Below, in pieces: positions 1 to 6,265 of a DNA stretch of 7,593 nucleotides. The translations under genes were made by a program, and so were the position numbers. Within the stretch, counting starts at the first letter, position 1, and each line of letters opens with the position of its first letter. The DNA comes from JBGSKY01 sp041740995 (GTDB lineage Bacteria; Planctomycetota; Planctomycetia; Pirellulales; Pirellulaceae): assembly GCA_041740995.1 (NCBI GenBank), contig JBGSKY010000065.1, positions 1 through 7,593 of the forward strand, in the 5' to 3' direction. The notes beneath the pieces were generated by a model, which was not told where the DNA came from, searched no databases, and was given only the letters and a program-made list of their open reading frames with translations.

Positions 1-38
1 GATAACAAGTTGGCTCATTGATCCGGCTACGGGCTGCA

Positions 39-73
39 GTTTCAATCCGCGCCCGCTCATGCGAGCGGGCGAT
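39..73 (-). repeat. CRISPR repeat unit (second from leader)
   Basis: This copy is identical over 35 nt to the one at 108-142. In plus coordinates the stem arms are 50-58 and 63-71, the loop is 59-62, and the crRNA handle is 39-49. Cleavage at the base of the stem would leave the handle at the 5' end of the crRNA carrying the spacer at 4-38. Confidence 0.96.
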
Positions 74-107
74 TTTGCCTATGATAGGTGGTTGGGGGGG
101 AGTATGA

Positions 108-142
108 GTTTCAATCCGCGCCCGCTCATGCGAGCGGGCGAT
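108..142 (-). repeat. CRISPR repeat unit (leader-proximal)
   Basis: This is the first repeat after the leader and is identical to the copy at 39-73. Being leader-proximal, it is the expected Cas1-Cas2 integration site, and the spacer at 74-107 would be the most recent acquisition. Confidence 0.96.
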
Positions 143-358
143 CCCAGCAGTTTATACGTTTAGTTCACTTGGGTTTAGTGCAACGATATCGCGAAGGTAT
201 CTTAAAATTAGCAGAAATTGTTGCCGGCGATGCCTAACTTGCCGTAAACCCTTTTCGCACAGGGGCTTAGATCAGTCGCGAACCGATTGCGGTAAGCGTT
301 ATAGCTTTAGGTTCGCAAATCGAAAGGTTTTTGACCGCTGGACGGAATCTAAGGCAAG
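143..358 (-). promoter_or_regulatory. CRISPR leader / cas2-array intergenic region
   Basis: These 216 bp between the cas2 stop and the first repeat contain no convincing gene. On the minus strand a TATAAA box lies at 151-156, 8 nt before the repeat, but no good -35 box is correctly spaced from it, so the pre-crRNA promoter is uncertain. Two direct copies of ACTAAAC (minus strand) lie at 173-179 and 158-164, starting 15 bp apart. A 7-bp inverted repeat, GCGAACC at 278-284 and GGTTCGC at 310-316, encloses a smaller AAGC/GCTT stem (294-297 and 304-307). None of these is followed by a T tract, so no clear terminator for the cas operon is visible, and read-through from cas2 into the array is possible. 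Confidence 0.65.
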
Positions 359-649
359 CTAAAGAATTAATGGATCATCGATAGGAGTTACCGATTTTGC
401 CCCGACGTGCTCTACCCGATGTTGCCAATTATTCCCTAGAAAATAGAAACGAAGGCTGTCAGCATTCGGATCGATCAAGTTGAGCAATTCGGATTTAAGC
501 CTTACCAACTGTTCCGACGAAATCGAACACTCGAAGACCGAATTTTGTACCCGTTGGCCGAAATTTTGGCAGGTTTTGGCGACCTTTTGAAGTCGCCGTT
601 GACCCGCCTTGTCTGTAGTGGAAACATCGTATGTCACCAGCACCATCAT
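359..649 (-). CDS. cas2: Cas2, CRISPR spacer-acquisition endoribonuclease-fold protein
   Basis: This 96-residue protein has the standard length for type I-C Cas2. Cas2 dimers hold two Cas1 dimers together in the integrase that inserts new spacers at the leader end of the array. The ferredoxin-like fold starts with the first strand MMVLVTYDVS, carrying the conserved Asp at residue 8. It is followed by RVQNSVFEC (33-41), DSLRFYFLG (64-72) and the C-terminal VEHVGAK (79-85). An upstream in-frame start at 691 would add 14 residues foreign to the family and overlap cas1. The ATG at 649-647 is preferred because AGGAAGGA (657-664) lies 7 nt upstream. That ribosome binding site overlaps the cas1 stop codon, and the gap to cas1 is 13 nt, so the two are translated from one transcript. 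It is the last gene before the leader. Confidence 0.96.
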   Translation of the reverse strand: MMVLVTYDVSTTDKAGQRRLQKVAKTCQNFGQRVQNSVFECSISSEQLVRLKSELLNLIDPNADSLRFYFLGNNWQHRVEHVGAKSVTPIDDPLIL

Positions 650-662
650 TTTCGTATCCTTC

Positions 663-1694
663 CTATTTCCAAGCAAAGGGTGGGTAGGCATCCGAATCGC
701 CCCGAAGATGGCGGGCGAGCAAGCGGGCTTGGATATGCGGCACCAGCCCGAGGGTCATCTTTTCGTCCAGAAACGGGTGAGTCACTGTCTCCTGTTTCCG
801 CTTCTGATACGCACTCACGATCAGCTTACGGGTTGCTTCGTCCATGCGAACGCCGTTGCCAGGATCAACGATAAAACCATTTGATTTAACCTGTTGGCGA
901 TTGACGAGCGATAGGACGAGCCGGTCGACTAAAACGGGACGAAACTCTTCCATGAGGTCTAACGCTAGACTTGGTCTCCCCGGTCGATCGCGATGCAGGA
1001 ATCCAACGGCGGCATCAAGCCCGGCTGATTCGCAAGCGGATCGCAAATCGTTGGTCAACATGCTGTACAAGAACGACAGCATCGCATTGACTCGATCTTG
1101 GGGTGGACGACGGGTTCGACCGGCCAGCGAAAAATCACCGCGTTGCGTAGTTATCAGATCATTAAAAACGCTGAAGTACTCGCCGCTGAATTCGCCTTCG
1201 ATACCACGCAGTTGATCGACGGTGTAGTTCGGATTCAATGTTCGAATCGCAGCGTCGATTCGCTTCGCAATTCGTTCCAATCGCTCGGTGCCTTCGGAGG
1301 CTGGTTGATCGCGAACGCCGCGTCGAAGAACCGTGCGATAGTTGGCCAGTTTCCCGATGATGCAAGAGCGTGCGAGGGCGGCGGTTGCCAACGGATCGTC
1401 GGCACGACGATATTGTTCACGCCGCAATAGCACATTGCCGGGGGTGAAACCATTGACGGCGGCTAGGAAGCGACCATGTTCGGTCATGTAAGTGATGGCG
1501 ATACCGTTTTGTCCGCAGTGGCCCATCAATTGAGGGCTGATACCGACTCGCCCAAAGCAAGCGATCGACCCGATATTCAGAAGCGGTAATCGCATCTTCG
1601 ATTGGCCTTCGATTCGCACGACGACCGTTTCCGACTCCTTCCTCAGATAAGCTCCTTGCGTGAAGATATACAAGGTATTTAGATGATGCTTCAC
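663..1694 (-). CDS. cas1: Cas1, CRISPR integrase
   Basis: This 343-residue protein has the normal length for Cas1 of type I-C loci. It is the metal-dependent integrase that joins prespacers to the leader-repeat junction in complex with Cas2. The N-terminal beta domain occupies roughly residues 1-85 and the helical catalytic domain the rest. The active-site motifs are intact: GIEGEFSGEYF places the metal-binding Glu at 166, GFLHRDRPGR gives His 234, and ALDLMEEFRP gives the Asp 246/Glu 249 acidic patch. Translation starts at a GTG that overlaps the cas4 stop in a GTGA tetranucleotide (1691-1694), which implies translational coupling with cas4. No truncation or frameshift is seen. Confidence 0.97.
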   Translation of the reverse strand: MKHHLNTLYIFTQGAYLRKESETVVVRIEGQSKMRLPLLNIGSIACFGRVGISPQLMGHCGQNGIAITYMTEHGRFLAAVNGFTPGNVLLRREQYRRADDPLATAALARSCIIGKLANYRTVLRRGVRDQPASEGTERLERIAKRIDAAIRTLNPNYTVDQLRGIEGEFSGEYFSVFNDLITTQRGDFSLAGRTRRPPQDRVNAMLSFLYSMLTNDLRSACESAGLDAAVGFLHRDRPGRPSLALDLMEEFRPVLVDRLVLSLVNRQQVKSNGFIVDPGNGVRMDEATRKLIVSAYQKRKQETVTHPFLDEKMTLGLVPHIQARLLARHLRGDSDAYPPFAWK

Positions 1695-2350
1695 AGCGCG
1701 TCCCTTTCAGTCGATTCGGGGAGACTGTCTTCCATCAGTTTTAGAAGATACTTAGCGGCTGTCGCGCGGGGACGTAGATGCTTGGGCATACACCATTCCA
1801 GCAGCGAGCAACCACGGCATTTGGGCTGGTATTTCGCTTGCGGAGTTTCACGACGGTCGTAAAGCTGTCGCAAACGAGCCGCCGATTGTCGCGTTAGGAT
1901 TCGTAGGTTTTCATCGAATTCGACGACTTCGCGATGTTGGCTCTTGATGTGAAAGATCGCACCTCGCGGAACAGCGACAGAGAGCATTTCTTCAAGGCAC
2001 ATCGCCTGGGCACAGAGTTGGACTTCGTTGTTATCCCACCGCCGTTTCTTGCCACGTTTGAAATCGACGGGATAGGGAACAAGCGTACCGGAATCGTCCG
2101 GATTCAACTCGATCAAATCCCCTCTGCCGATGACCCCTAGTTCGTGAGAAACCAACCACATCCCGGTAATATTCCGCTTTTCGCCTCGTCGCAGGTTCTT
2201 GGGTAAGTCAACCCGCTTGTGCGCAAGTAACCCTTCGGTAGTGTACTGGTTATCCTTCCAAATCTGCTCGTTCAAATGCAATGCCGCCCTCCGCTCACAA
2301 AACAGCAAGTCATTGAGATACGATATTGGCAGATAGTCTTCGTCAGTCAT
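1691..2350 (-). CDS. cas4: Cas4, RecB-family exonuclease for prespacer processing
   Basis: This 219-residue PD-(D/E)XK nuclease carries the four cysteines of the Cas4 iron-sulfur cluster, one at residue 18 (LLFCERR) and three near the C-terminus in CRGCSLLEWC (178, 181, 187). Nuclease residues are recognisable: His 44, Asp 78 in GRGDLIEL, Asp 96 and Lys 98 in PVDFKRG, and the QLCAQAMCLE helix (111-120). The family usually has Glu where Asp 96 stands, a conservative change that should keep metal binding. Cas4 acts with Cas1-Cas2 to trim prespacers and choose those with a correct PAM. The ATG start shares one base with the cas7c stop (TAATG), and the end overlaps cas1, so it is embedded in the operon. 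Confidence 0.95.
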   Translation of the reverse strand: MTDEDYLPISYLNDLLFCERRAALHLNEQIWKDNQYTTEGLLAHKRVDLPKNLRRGEKRNITGMWLVSHELGVIGRGDLIELNPDDSGTLVPYPVDFKRGKKRRWDNNEVQLCAQAMCLEEMLSVAVPRGAIFHIKSQHREVVEFDENLRILTRQSAARLRQLYDRRETPQAKYQPKCRGCSLLEWCMPKHLRPRATAAKYLLKLMEDSLPESTERDAL

Positions 2351-3402
2351 TAGCCTACGAGTCGATGCAATTTTACACCTAGCGGAAGATCGCGATCATT
2401 GATTTCGATCTTTGAGCGATAGTCGTCAAATGATCGTGCAACGGTTTCGTCACCTACTCGTCCTACTTTAATACGATCTAACAATTCGTTGGCCGGTGCA
2501 GATCCAAGCGGTGAGTTATGTTCAAATACATAGAGTCCACGTGTTGCCATTAAACCGCGACTTGCCGAACGATCGATCTCCCACATGGAAGATTTCATTG
2601 AGTCCCAAAGCAGCTGAAGATCGTCGTGCGTAAATCCTGTTTGCCTTGCCAAGTATGGATTTATGAATCCGCTCAGGCGATATAGTCCGTAAGGGACCGT
2701 GTTCTTACGCCCCATTGTTCCAGTGATCGTGCCGAACCGAACTTTGGTTTCGTCATCTGCTTTGTTGATCTGCTTCAATGCATCTTTCTCCGTGGTGACA
2801 GACTTGCGTGTGATAGAAAATTCCAATGGGACAATTGGATCTATCGATCGAGCGAATGTAATTTGGACTGGACCTCGTACCTGTCCGCAATTGACACCAG
2901 TTGTCATCACAGCTCCAAAAGCACGAATGTCGTAGAAATTCGCACACATCCACTGGCGTGCTTTGGTGACATTATCATAATCGCCTTTGTCACCCTTCTT
3001 GGCAGACTTCTTTTTCGACTTCGCATCTGATTCGCCATCATCCGCGATGTCGTCTTGATCTTCGCTGCCAGCCTCACGATTTAGTCCGAGAGCATCCCAA
3101 GCTGACTGATGAATTAGGTTCAAAACTCGTTTTTCGTAAACAGCATCTTGCGGTTGGAAATAAAGCTCATATCCCGACTCGACGCTACCGCTTGCGTCCT
3201 GTTTCATTGCCGCAATAGCGTTGCGGATTTTTCGTTTGATACAACCGTCGGTAACTAGCCCTTGAAGTGATTGTGGGTCGATTCGCGGTAGGTTACCTGC
3301 GTCGGGATCGCCGTTGGGATTGCCATCTTGGACATCGAAAAGCAAAACGAATTCATAGCGTTGATTGATAGCGGAATTGGTTTTAGCGATTGTATCAGAC
3401 AT
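2350..3402 (-). CDS. cas7c: Cas7c (Csd2), Cascade backbone subunit
   Basis: This 350-residue protein is the type I-C Cas7, the repeated subunit that coats the crRNA spacer and introduces a kink at every sixth guide base. Family motifs are clear: YEFVLLFDVQDGNPNGDPD near the N-terminus (16-34), GLVTDGCIKRKIRN (48-61), DIRAFGAVMTTGVNCGQVRG (158-177) and QITFARSIDP (180-189), then the WEIDRSASRGLM and EHNSPLG segments. It is longer than the roughly 280-300 residues usual for the family. The difference is largely a charged insert at about 109-142, acidic first (SEDQDDIADDGESD), then lysine-rich (KSKKKSAKKGDKG). The ATG at 3402-3400 has AAGGA (3412-3416) 9 nt upstream. It is separated from cas8c by 61 bp, the largest gap inside the operon, which holds no visible promoter. 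Confidence 0.96.
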   Translation of the reverse strand: MSDTIAKTNSAINQRYEFVLLFDVQDGNPNGDPDAGNLPRIDPQSLQGLVTDGCIKRKIRNAIAAMKQDASGSVESGYELYFQPQDAVYEKRVLNLIHQSAWDALGLNREAGSEDQDDIADDGESDAKSKKKSAKKGDKGDYDNVTKARQWMCANFYDIRAFGAVMTTGVNCGQVRGPVQITFARSIDPIVPLEFSITRKSVTTEKDALKQINKADDETKVRFGTITGTMGRKNTVPYGLYRLSGFINPYLARQTGFTHDDLQLLWDSMKSSMWEIDRSASRGLMATRGLYVFEHNSPLGSAPANELLDRIKVGRVGDETVARSFDDYRSKIEINDRDLPLGVKLHRLVG

Positions 3403-3463
3403 AGTTCAGTTTCCTTGATGGTTTTGAAAGAGAGAAATTCAAAGTTTGAAGAAATGGAGTGGC

Positions 3464-3880
3464 TCAATTGATTTTATCAATAGTTGCTTGTTGTTTTTCA
3501 GCTTTGCGGGTTGCAATATCTTCGAAGAATTTTGCACGCTCGTGGTAGTAGCCAATCGCAAATCGACCTTGATCACGAACCGATAGAATTCCCGTCGGCG
3601 GCGAAGGAGGAAGCTTTTCTACGATTGCAGAAAGCCGTTTCTCAAGATTGAAGGCCCTACCAGGACTCTCCGATTTGATCTTTCTCAAGTGGTTCATAGA
3701 GTTGCTTATCAGTCGATTCCAGATAAGTGATGGAGACGTACTAAACACTCCGTAAAACTTGTCGACTACATTTGCATTGACGTCTCCAAGAGCCGCATGT
3801 TGAATTTGAGCGAACACACAAAGTGAGCGACCGAATACATAGGCGTGATGGTTTTCGTCCGTATCTAATGTTTCAGTCAT
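3464..3880 (-). CDS. cas11c: Predicted Cas11c, small Cascade subunit from an internal start in cas8c
   Basis: Type I-C loci lack a separate small-subunit gene. In studied members the small subunit Cas11c is made by internal translation initiation in the 3' part of cas8c. Here an in-frame ATG at 3880-3878 (Cas8c residue 480) is preceded by a clear Shine-Dalgarno AAGGA at 3887-3891, 6 nt away. The product would be 138 residues starting MTETLDTDENHHAYVFGRS, spanning the helical C-terminal region and sharing the cas8c stop. Position, length and ribosome binding site fit known Cas11c. The protein would line the Cascade belly and stabilise the R-loop. Actual expression is inferred, not shown. Confidence 0.8.
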   Translation of the reverse strand: MTETLDTDENHHAYVFGRSLCVFAQIQHAALGDVNANVVDKFYGVFSTSPSLIWNRLISNSMNHLRKIKSESPGRAFNLEKRLSAIVEKLPPSPPTGILSVRDQGRFAIGYYHERAKFFEDIATRKAEKQQATIDKIN

Positions 3881-5317
3881 CGTAATTCCTTGTCGTATGA
3901 GAATAAGTTTGATTAATGCCATGCGTGCCGCTCGGAAACCATTTGCACCTTCGGCACGCAACCGGCGCAAGCAGGCAATTAAAACTGTTTCGGGGACTGG
4001 ACCACCCTGTACTGCAGCTTTCATCAGTTGGTCGGGAACATCGGGAGCAATCGTGTCGAAATCCATTGCTGTAATGACGCACAAGATTTGGAGCGGAAAG
4101 CGGCTACTAGGTTGCCCACCACCTTCCTGTGATACGTCAGCAATTCTTAAGTCTCGAAACCAATTTCTTAGGTGGACTTGCAGGCGAGCCAACGGTGTTT
4201 CCAAGTAGTCGCGAACAACAACCCGTGCAGAATTACCCGAAAGAGTTAGTAGATAGAAATCATCGGAGGTTTCGATAGCCTCATGCAATTTTCCCGACAC
4301 CGGCGATTTTAATAACGACTCTACAAATTCGGGCTGCGGCTCCAAAATATTGAATACACCCGGATCCGAATCGTTGCGAGTCCAGAATAGGAACATCACG
4401 CTGCCGATTCGATAAGAAGTGCGTTGTCCTGGGAAATCATTGCCTATCAACGCGTTCGCAGCACGCGTAAAGGAGTCCACGCCTGCTTCGGAAATCATTG
4501 CATTGCTTGAAGCGTTTAAGTTGTAGCTTTCCGCAGAACCGATACCCGTTACTAAATATGCGTCAGCACGGCAACCAATCGCCATAAGTCCTTTCACTCT
4601 GGATTTGATTGACTCACCAATCGGGCCGATGGATTTGGTAACCTGACATAAACCTTGATAGGAATTCGATTGTTGTTGATTCAAATCAGACGTGAAGAAC
4701 TCTCGCCAAAACGCCAACAAGGTCTCATCTTCGACAATCGCACGTCCCATTTGTGAGCGAATACCTAGCGTACATAAACTGGCTGTAGTTAACTTTTGGG
4801 CGACAACCTGATCGGAAATCTCTTGCGAAAGTTGCTCGTTATCAAGTAAGCGATCTCGAAAAAGAATCAGTGGTTCGAAATAGGTCGCATCTGTTTCCGA
4901 AATGACATACGTAAGAAATCTCCAGAACGTAGATCGTTGCGATTCAAACTTTGCTTGTTGAGCAGGCTCGATCAGTTGATTTACAGGCAGAACTCTTCCG
5001 ATGGCATCAGCAAGAAAAACAGCGGGTTTTTCTGCGCCACTGCTTGCCGGATCGGTTGCCTTCCATCTCGCTGCTTTGTCGTCCCAAACAACCGGTCGAA
5101 CCGGAATCAGGAACGACAGCCCGTTATCCAGAACAGTCTTTGGTTTTCCTTTGGACGATTTCGCAGGCAGCGTTTTGTTTTGACGAAGATCTTGAATACC
5201 AAGGAACTCGCCGCCGTCACCAATATCGATGCGACATGAAATTTCTTTGTTGACGAATGCTGGATCGAGTGTAAGACCCTTTCGAACCGACAGTTCGTGT
5301 AATCTCTGAAGGATCAT
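3464..5317 (-). CDS. cas8c: Cas8c (Csd1), large Cascade subunit
   Basis: This 617-residue protein is the type I-C large subunit, which recognises the PAM, opens the target and recruits Cas3. The start MILQRLHELSVRKG matches the typical Csd1 N-terminus. The in-frame TTG at 5341 would add eight residues and is not needed. The chosen ATG (5317-5315) overlaps the cas5c stop as ATGA (5314-5317), which implies translational coupling. Recognisable segments are EISCRIDIGDGGEFLGIQDL (residues 25-44), IGSVMFLFWTRN (304-315), SGNSARVVVRDY (360-371), the C-terminal helical part beginning around HHAYVFGRSLCVFAQIQHAA (490-509), and GRFAIGYYHERAKFF near the end. The last 138 residues also appear to be translated separately as Cas11c. 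Length and ends are those of an intact family member. Confidence 0.95.
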   Translation of the reverse strand: MILQRLHELSVRKGLTLDPAFVNKEISCRIDIGDGGEFLGIQDLRQNKTLPAKSSKGKPKTVLDNGLSFLIPVRPVVWDDKAARWKATDPASSGAEKPAVFLADAIGRVLPVNQLIEPAQQAKFESQRSTFWRFLTYVISETDATYFEPLILFRDRLLDNEQLSQEISDQVVAQKLTTASLCTLGIRSQMGRAIVEDETLLAFWREFFTSDLNQQQSNSYQGLCQVTKSIGPIGESIKSRVKGLMAIGCRADAYLVTGIGSAESYNLNASSNAMISEAGVDSFTRAANALIGNDFPGQRTSYRIGSVMFLFWTRNDSDPGVFNILEPQPEFVESLLKSPVSGKLHEAIETSDDFYLLTLSGNSARVVVRDYLETPLARLQVHLRNWFRDLRIADVSQEGGGQPSSRFPLQILCVITAMDFDTIAPDVPDQLMKAAVQGGPVPETVLIACLRRLRAEGANGFRAARMALIKLILIRQGITMTETLDTDENHHAYVFGRSLCVFAQIQHAALGDVNANVVDKFYGVFSTSPSLIWNRLISNSMNHLRKIKSESPGRAFNLEKRLSAIVEKLPPSPPTGILSVRDQGRFAIGYYHERAKFFEDIATRKAEKQQATIDKIN

Positions 5318-6126
5318 ACATTCACCGCTTCCCTTTCCCAACCAAGAATTTGAACCGGCGGTTCTCCGTTAGCACCACGATCTATGGAATCACAATGGAG
5401 CATACCTTTTGAAAGAACCGCCTCAAAGAATCCCGGCCGATGCTTGCCGTCCGATTTGAACTGCATGTCGTAGAGCATTAAGCCCATCGAGCCGCTCCAA
5501 TCCGAGAGAGGTTTTTCATCACCATTGACTGAACTGAAATCGCACGCAAATTCTCGAACGCCAAGGCAAGGTCGGTGGAAGCACTGCCCTTTCGATACGC
5601 GACGATTGAACATCGCAATGTACTTGATCTCGGTATCTTGCCCGTGATCTTCTTCGTCTTCAGGCCGTCGACGAGGCTGATTCGCCCGTTCTGTGAGAAT
5701 TGGCGATGCCTCAATAATGTAAGCGACATGCTGAAGCGCGAGAGTGTTGCGTTGCGTGCGATTAGACCCTTGGATGCTTTCACGCCCCGCCGAGTCGACC
5801 AGATACGGTTTAAAGCTCGTCGGTGACTTTGCATACCCATTGATTGTCGAGGGAGAGATCTGATTCTGGATTTCATTCCTTCGAAAGGAAATCAGACGAT
5901 AGGGTTGCTCTTGAGCTGCTGATGGAAAGCCCACCGGGAACTTTGGTTGGATTGCCGTGATTCGACGGACGTGCCATCGCATTTGCGGTTTATATAAAAT
6001 TGCGTCGAGTATGCCTCTCGCGGCCGATGGTGTCATGAAGTTGTACGACACGCGCTCGACCTTTAATTCAGGGCGAGTAAAGAGAGCAAACTCGCCCCAA
6101 ACTTTAATTGCGACTGTGTTTTTCAT
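5314..6126 (-). CDS. cas5c: Cas5c (Cas5d), Cascade subunit and pre-crRNA endoribonuclease
   Basis: This 270-residue RAMP protein replaces Cas6 in type I-C systems: it cuts pre-crRNA at the 3' base of the repeat hairpin and stays on the 5' handle. The N-terminal strand VAIKVWGEFALFTRPELKVE (5-24) and the TPSAARGILDAILYKPQMRW segment (32-51) are typical. Tyr 45 sits where the catalytic Tyr of studied homologues is expected. QRNTLALQHVAYIIEA (125-140) and FHRPCLGVREFACDF (183-197) are further family signatures. The ATG at 6126-6124 has AAGG (6135-6138) 8 nt upstream. It is the first gene of the cas5c-to-cas2 operon, with a sigma70-like promoter about 45-70 bp upstream and the crRNA-mimic target in its 5' leader. 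Its end overlaps cas8c by ATGA. Confidence 0.96.
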   Translation of the reverse strand: MKNTVAIKVWGEFALFTRPELKVERVSYNFMTPSAARGILDAILYKPQMRWHVRRITAIQPKFPVGFPSAAQEQPYRLISFRRNEIQNQISPSTINGYAKSPTSFKPYLVDSAGRESIQGSNRTQRNTLALQHVAYIIEASPILTERANQPRRRPEDEEDHGQDTEIKYIAMFNRRVSKGQCFHRPCLGVREFACDFSSVNGDEKPLSDWSGSMGLMLYDMQFKSDGKHRPGFFEAVLSKGMLHCDSIDRGANGEPPVQILGWEREAVNV

Positions 6127-6146
6127 GAAATTTGCCTTGTTTAATT

Positions 6147-6164
6147 AATCACTTAAGTTGATCA
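6147..6164 (-). promoter_or_regulatory. Predicted target (pseudo-protospacer) of the crRNA-like RNA in the cas5c 5' leader
   Basis: The minus strand here reads TGATCAACTTAAGTGATT. It matches the first 18 nt after the repeat-like element at 6266-6300 (TGATCGACTTACGTGATT) at 16 positions, with mismatches only at 6 and 12. The site begins 5 bp downstream of the predicted -10 box and ends 20 bp before the cas5c ATG, so bound Cascade would cover the transcription start. A guide with this sequence would pair with the plus (template) strand. The adjoining bases on the PAM side are GCC (6165-6167, minus strand), not the TTC usual for type I-C. The segment is also nearly palindromic around CTTAAG and could instead be a protein operator. 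Confidence 0.7.
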
Positions 6165-6169
6165 GGCGG

Positions 6170-6197
6170 ATTGTAAGCGACGATGATTGTCCGTCAA
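6170..6197 (-). promoter_or_regulatory. Predicted sigma70-type promoter of the cas5c-cas2 operon
   Basis: On the minus strand TTGACG (6192-6197) and TACAAT (6170-6175) are separated by 16 nt. Each matches five of six consensus bases. Transcription would start near 6163, giving a 5' leader of about 37 nt that contains the predicted crRNA-mimic target. This is the best promoter visible in the window, and it lets cas5c onward be transcribed independently of cas3. Confidence 0.72.
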
Positions 6198-6214
6198 GTG
6201 GATAGGTATCCGAC

Positions 6215-6243
6215 TTCGAATTTTTTTTAAAACAAAGTAAACT
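6215..6243 (+). promoter_or_regulatory. Candidate weak promoter for the crRNA-like RNA
   Basis: On the plus strand TTCGAA (6215-6220) and TAAACT (6238-6243) are 17 nt apart, with a T8/A-rich tract between them. They match only three and four of six consensus bases. Initiation would fall around 6250, about 15 nt before the repeat-like element. The spacing is right but the boxes are weak, so this is a candidate only. Confidence 0.3.
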
Positions 6244-6265
6244 CATGGCGTTTAGTTGTGAGGTA

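Larger units (their letters stand above)
1..142 (-). CRISPR. Type I-C CRISPR array, leader-proximal end (continues beyond left edge)
   Basis: Two identical 35-nt repeats lie at 39-73 and 108-142. They are separated by a 34-nt spacer (74-107). The window opens with GAT, the last three bases of the repeat on the plus strand, so positions 4-38 look like a second spacer of 35 nt and the array continues to the left. Read on the minus strand, each repeat is AT, a 9-nt arm CGCCCGCTC, a GCAT loop, the fully complementary arm GAGCGGGCG, and the 11-nt tail CGGATTGAAAC. A perfect hairpin followed by an 11-nt handle ending in ATTGAAAC is the form processed by Cas5c (Cas5d) in type I-C systems. Orientation is therefore minus, the same as the cas genes, with the leader at 143-358. 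Both repeats are also followed on the minus strand by the same T, so a 36-nt unit is possible. Spacer origins cannot be judged from sequence alone. Confidence 0.97.

Noticed and set aside
278..330. tRNA fragment or attachment site suggested by GGTTCGCAAATC
   Set aside because: The segment resembles a T-loop only by the GGTTCG string. No 5-bp T-stem, acceptor stem or anticodon arm can be built around it.
650..691. Longer Cas2 starting at 691
   Set aside because: The 14 added residues are unlike the family and overlap cas1. The ATG at 649 has a strong AGGAAGGA 7 nt upstream and begins with the typical MMVLVTYDVS.
545..1430. Plus-strand open frames opposite cas1 and cas2
   Set aside because: They are shadows of well-supported genes on the minus strand, with no family resemblance or ribosome binding sites.
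5318..5341. Longer Cas8c starting at a TTG at 5341
   Set aside because: The ATG at 5317 gives the typical MILQ start and an ATGA overlap with cas5c. The extra eight residues only re-read the end of cas5c.
6183..6230. Plus-strand mini-frame of 15 codons as a CreT-type toxin of a CRISPR-regulated toxin-antitoxin pair
   Set aside because: It has no good ribosome binding site, overlaps the cas5c -35 box and the candidate small-RNA promoter, and the guide targets the cas5c leader rather than a promoter in front of this frame.
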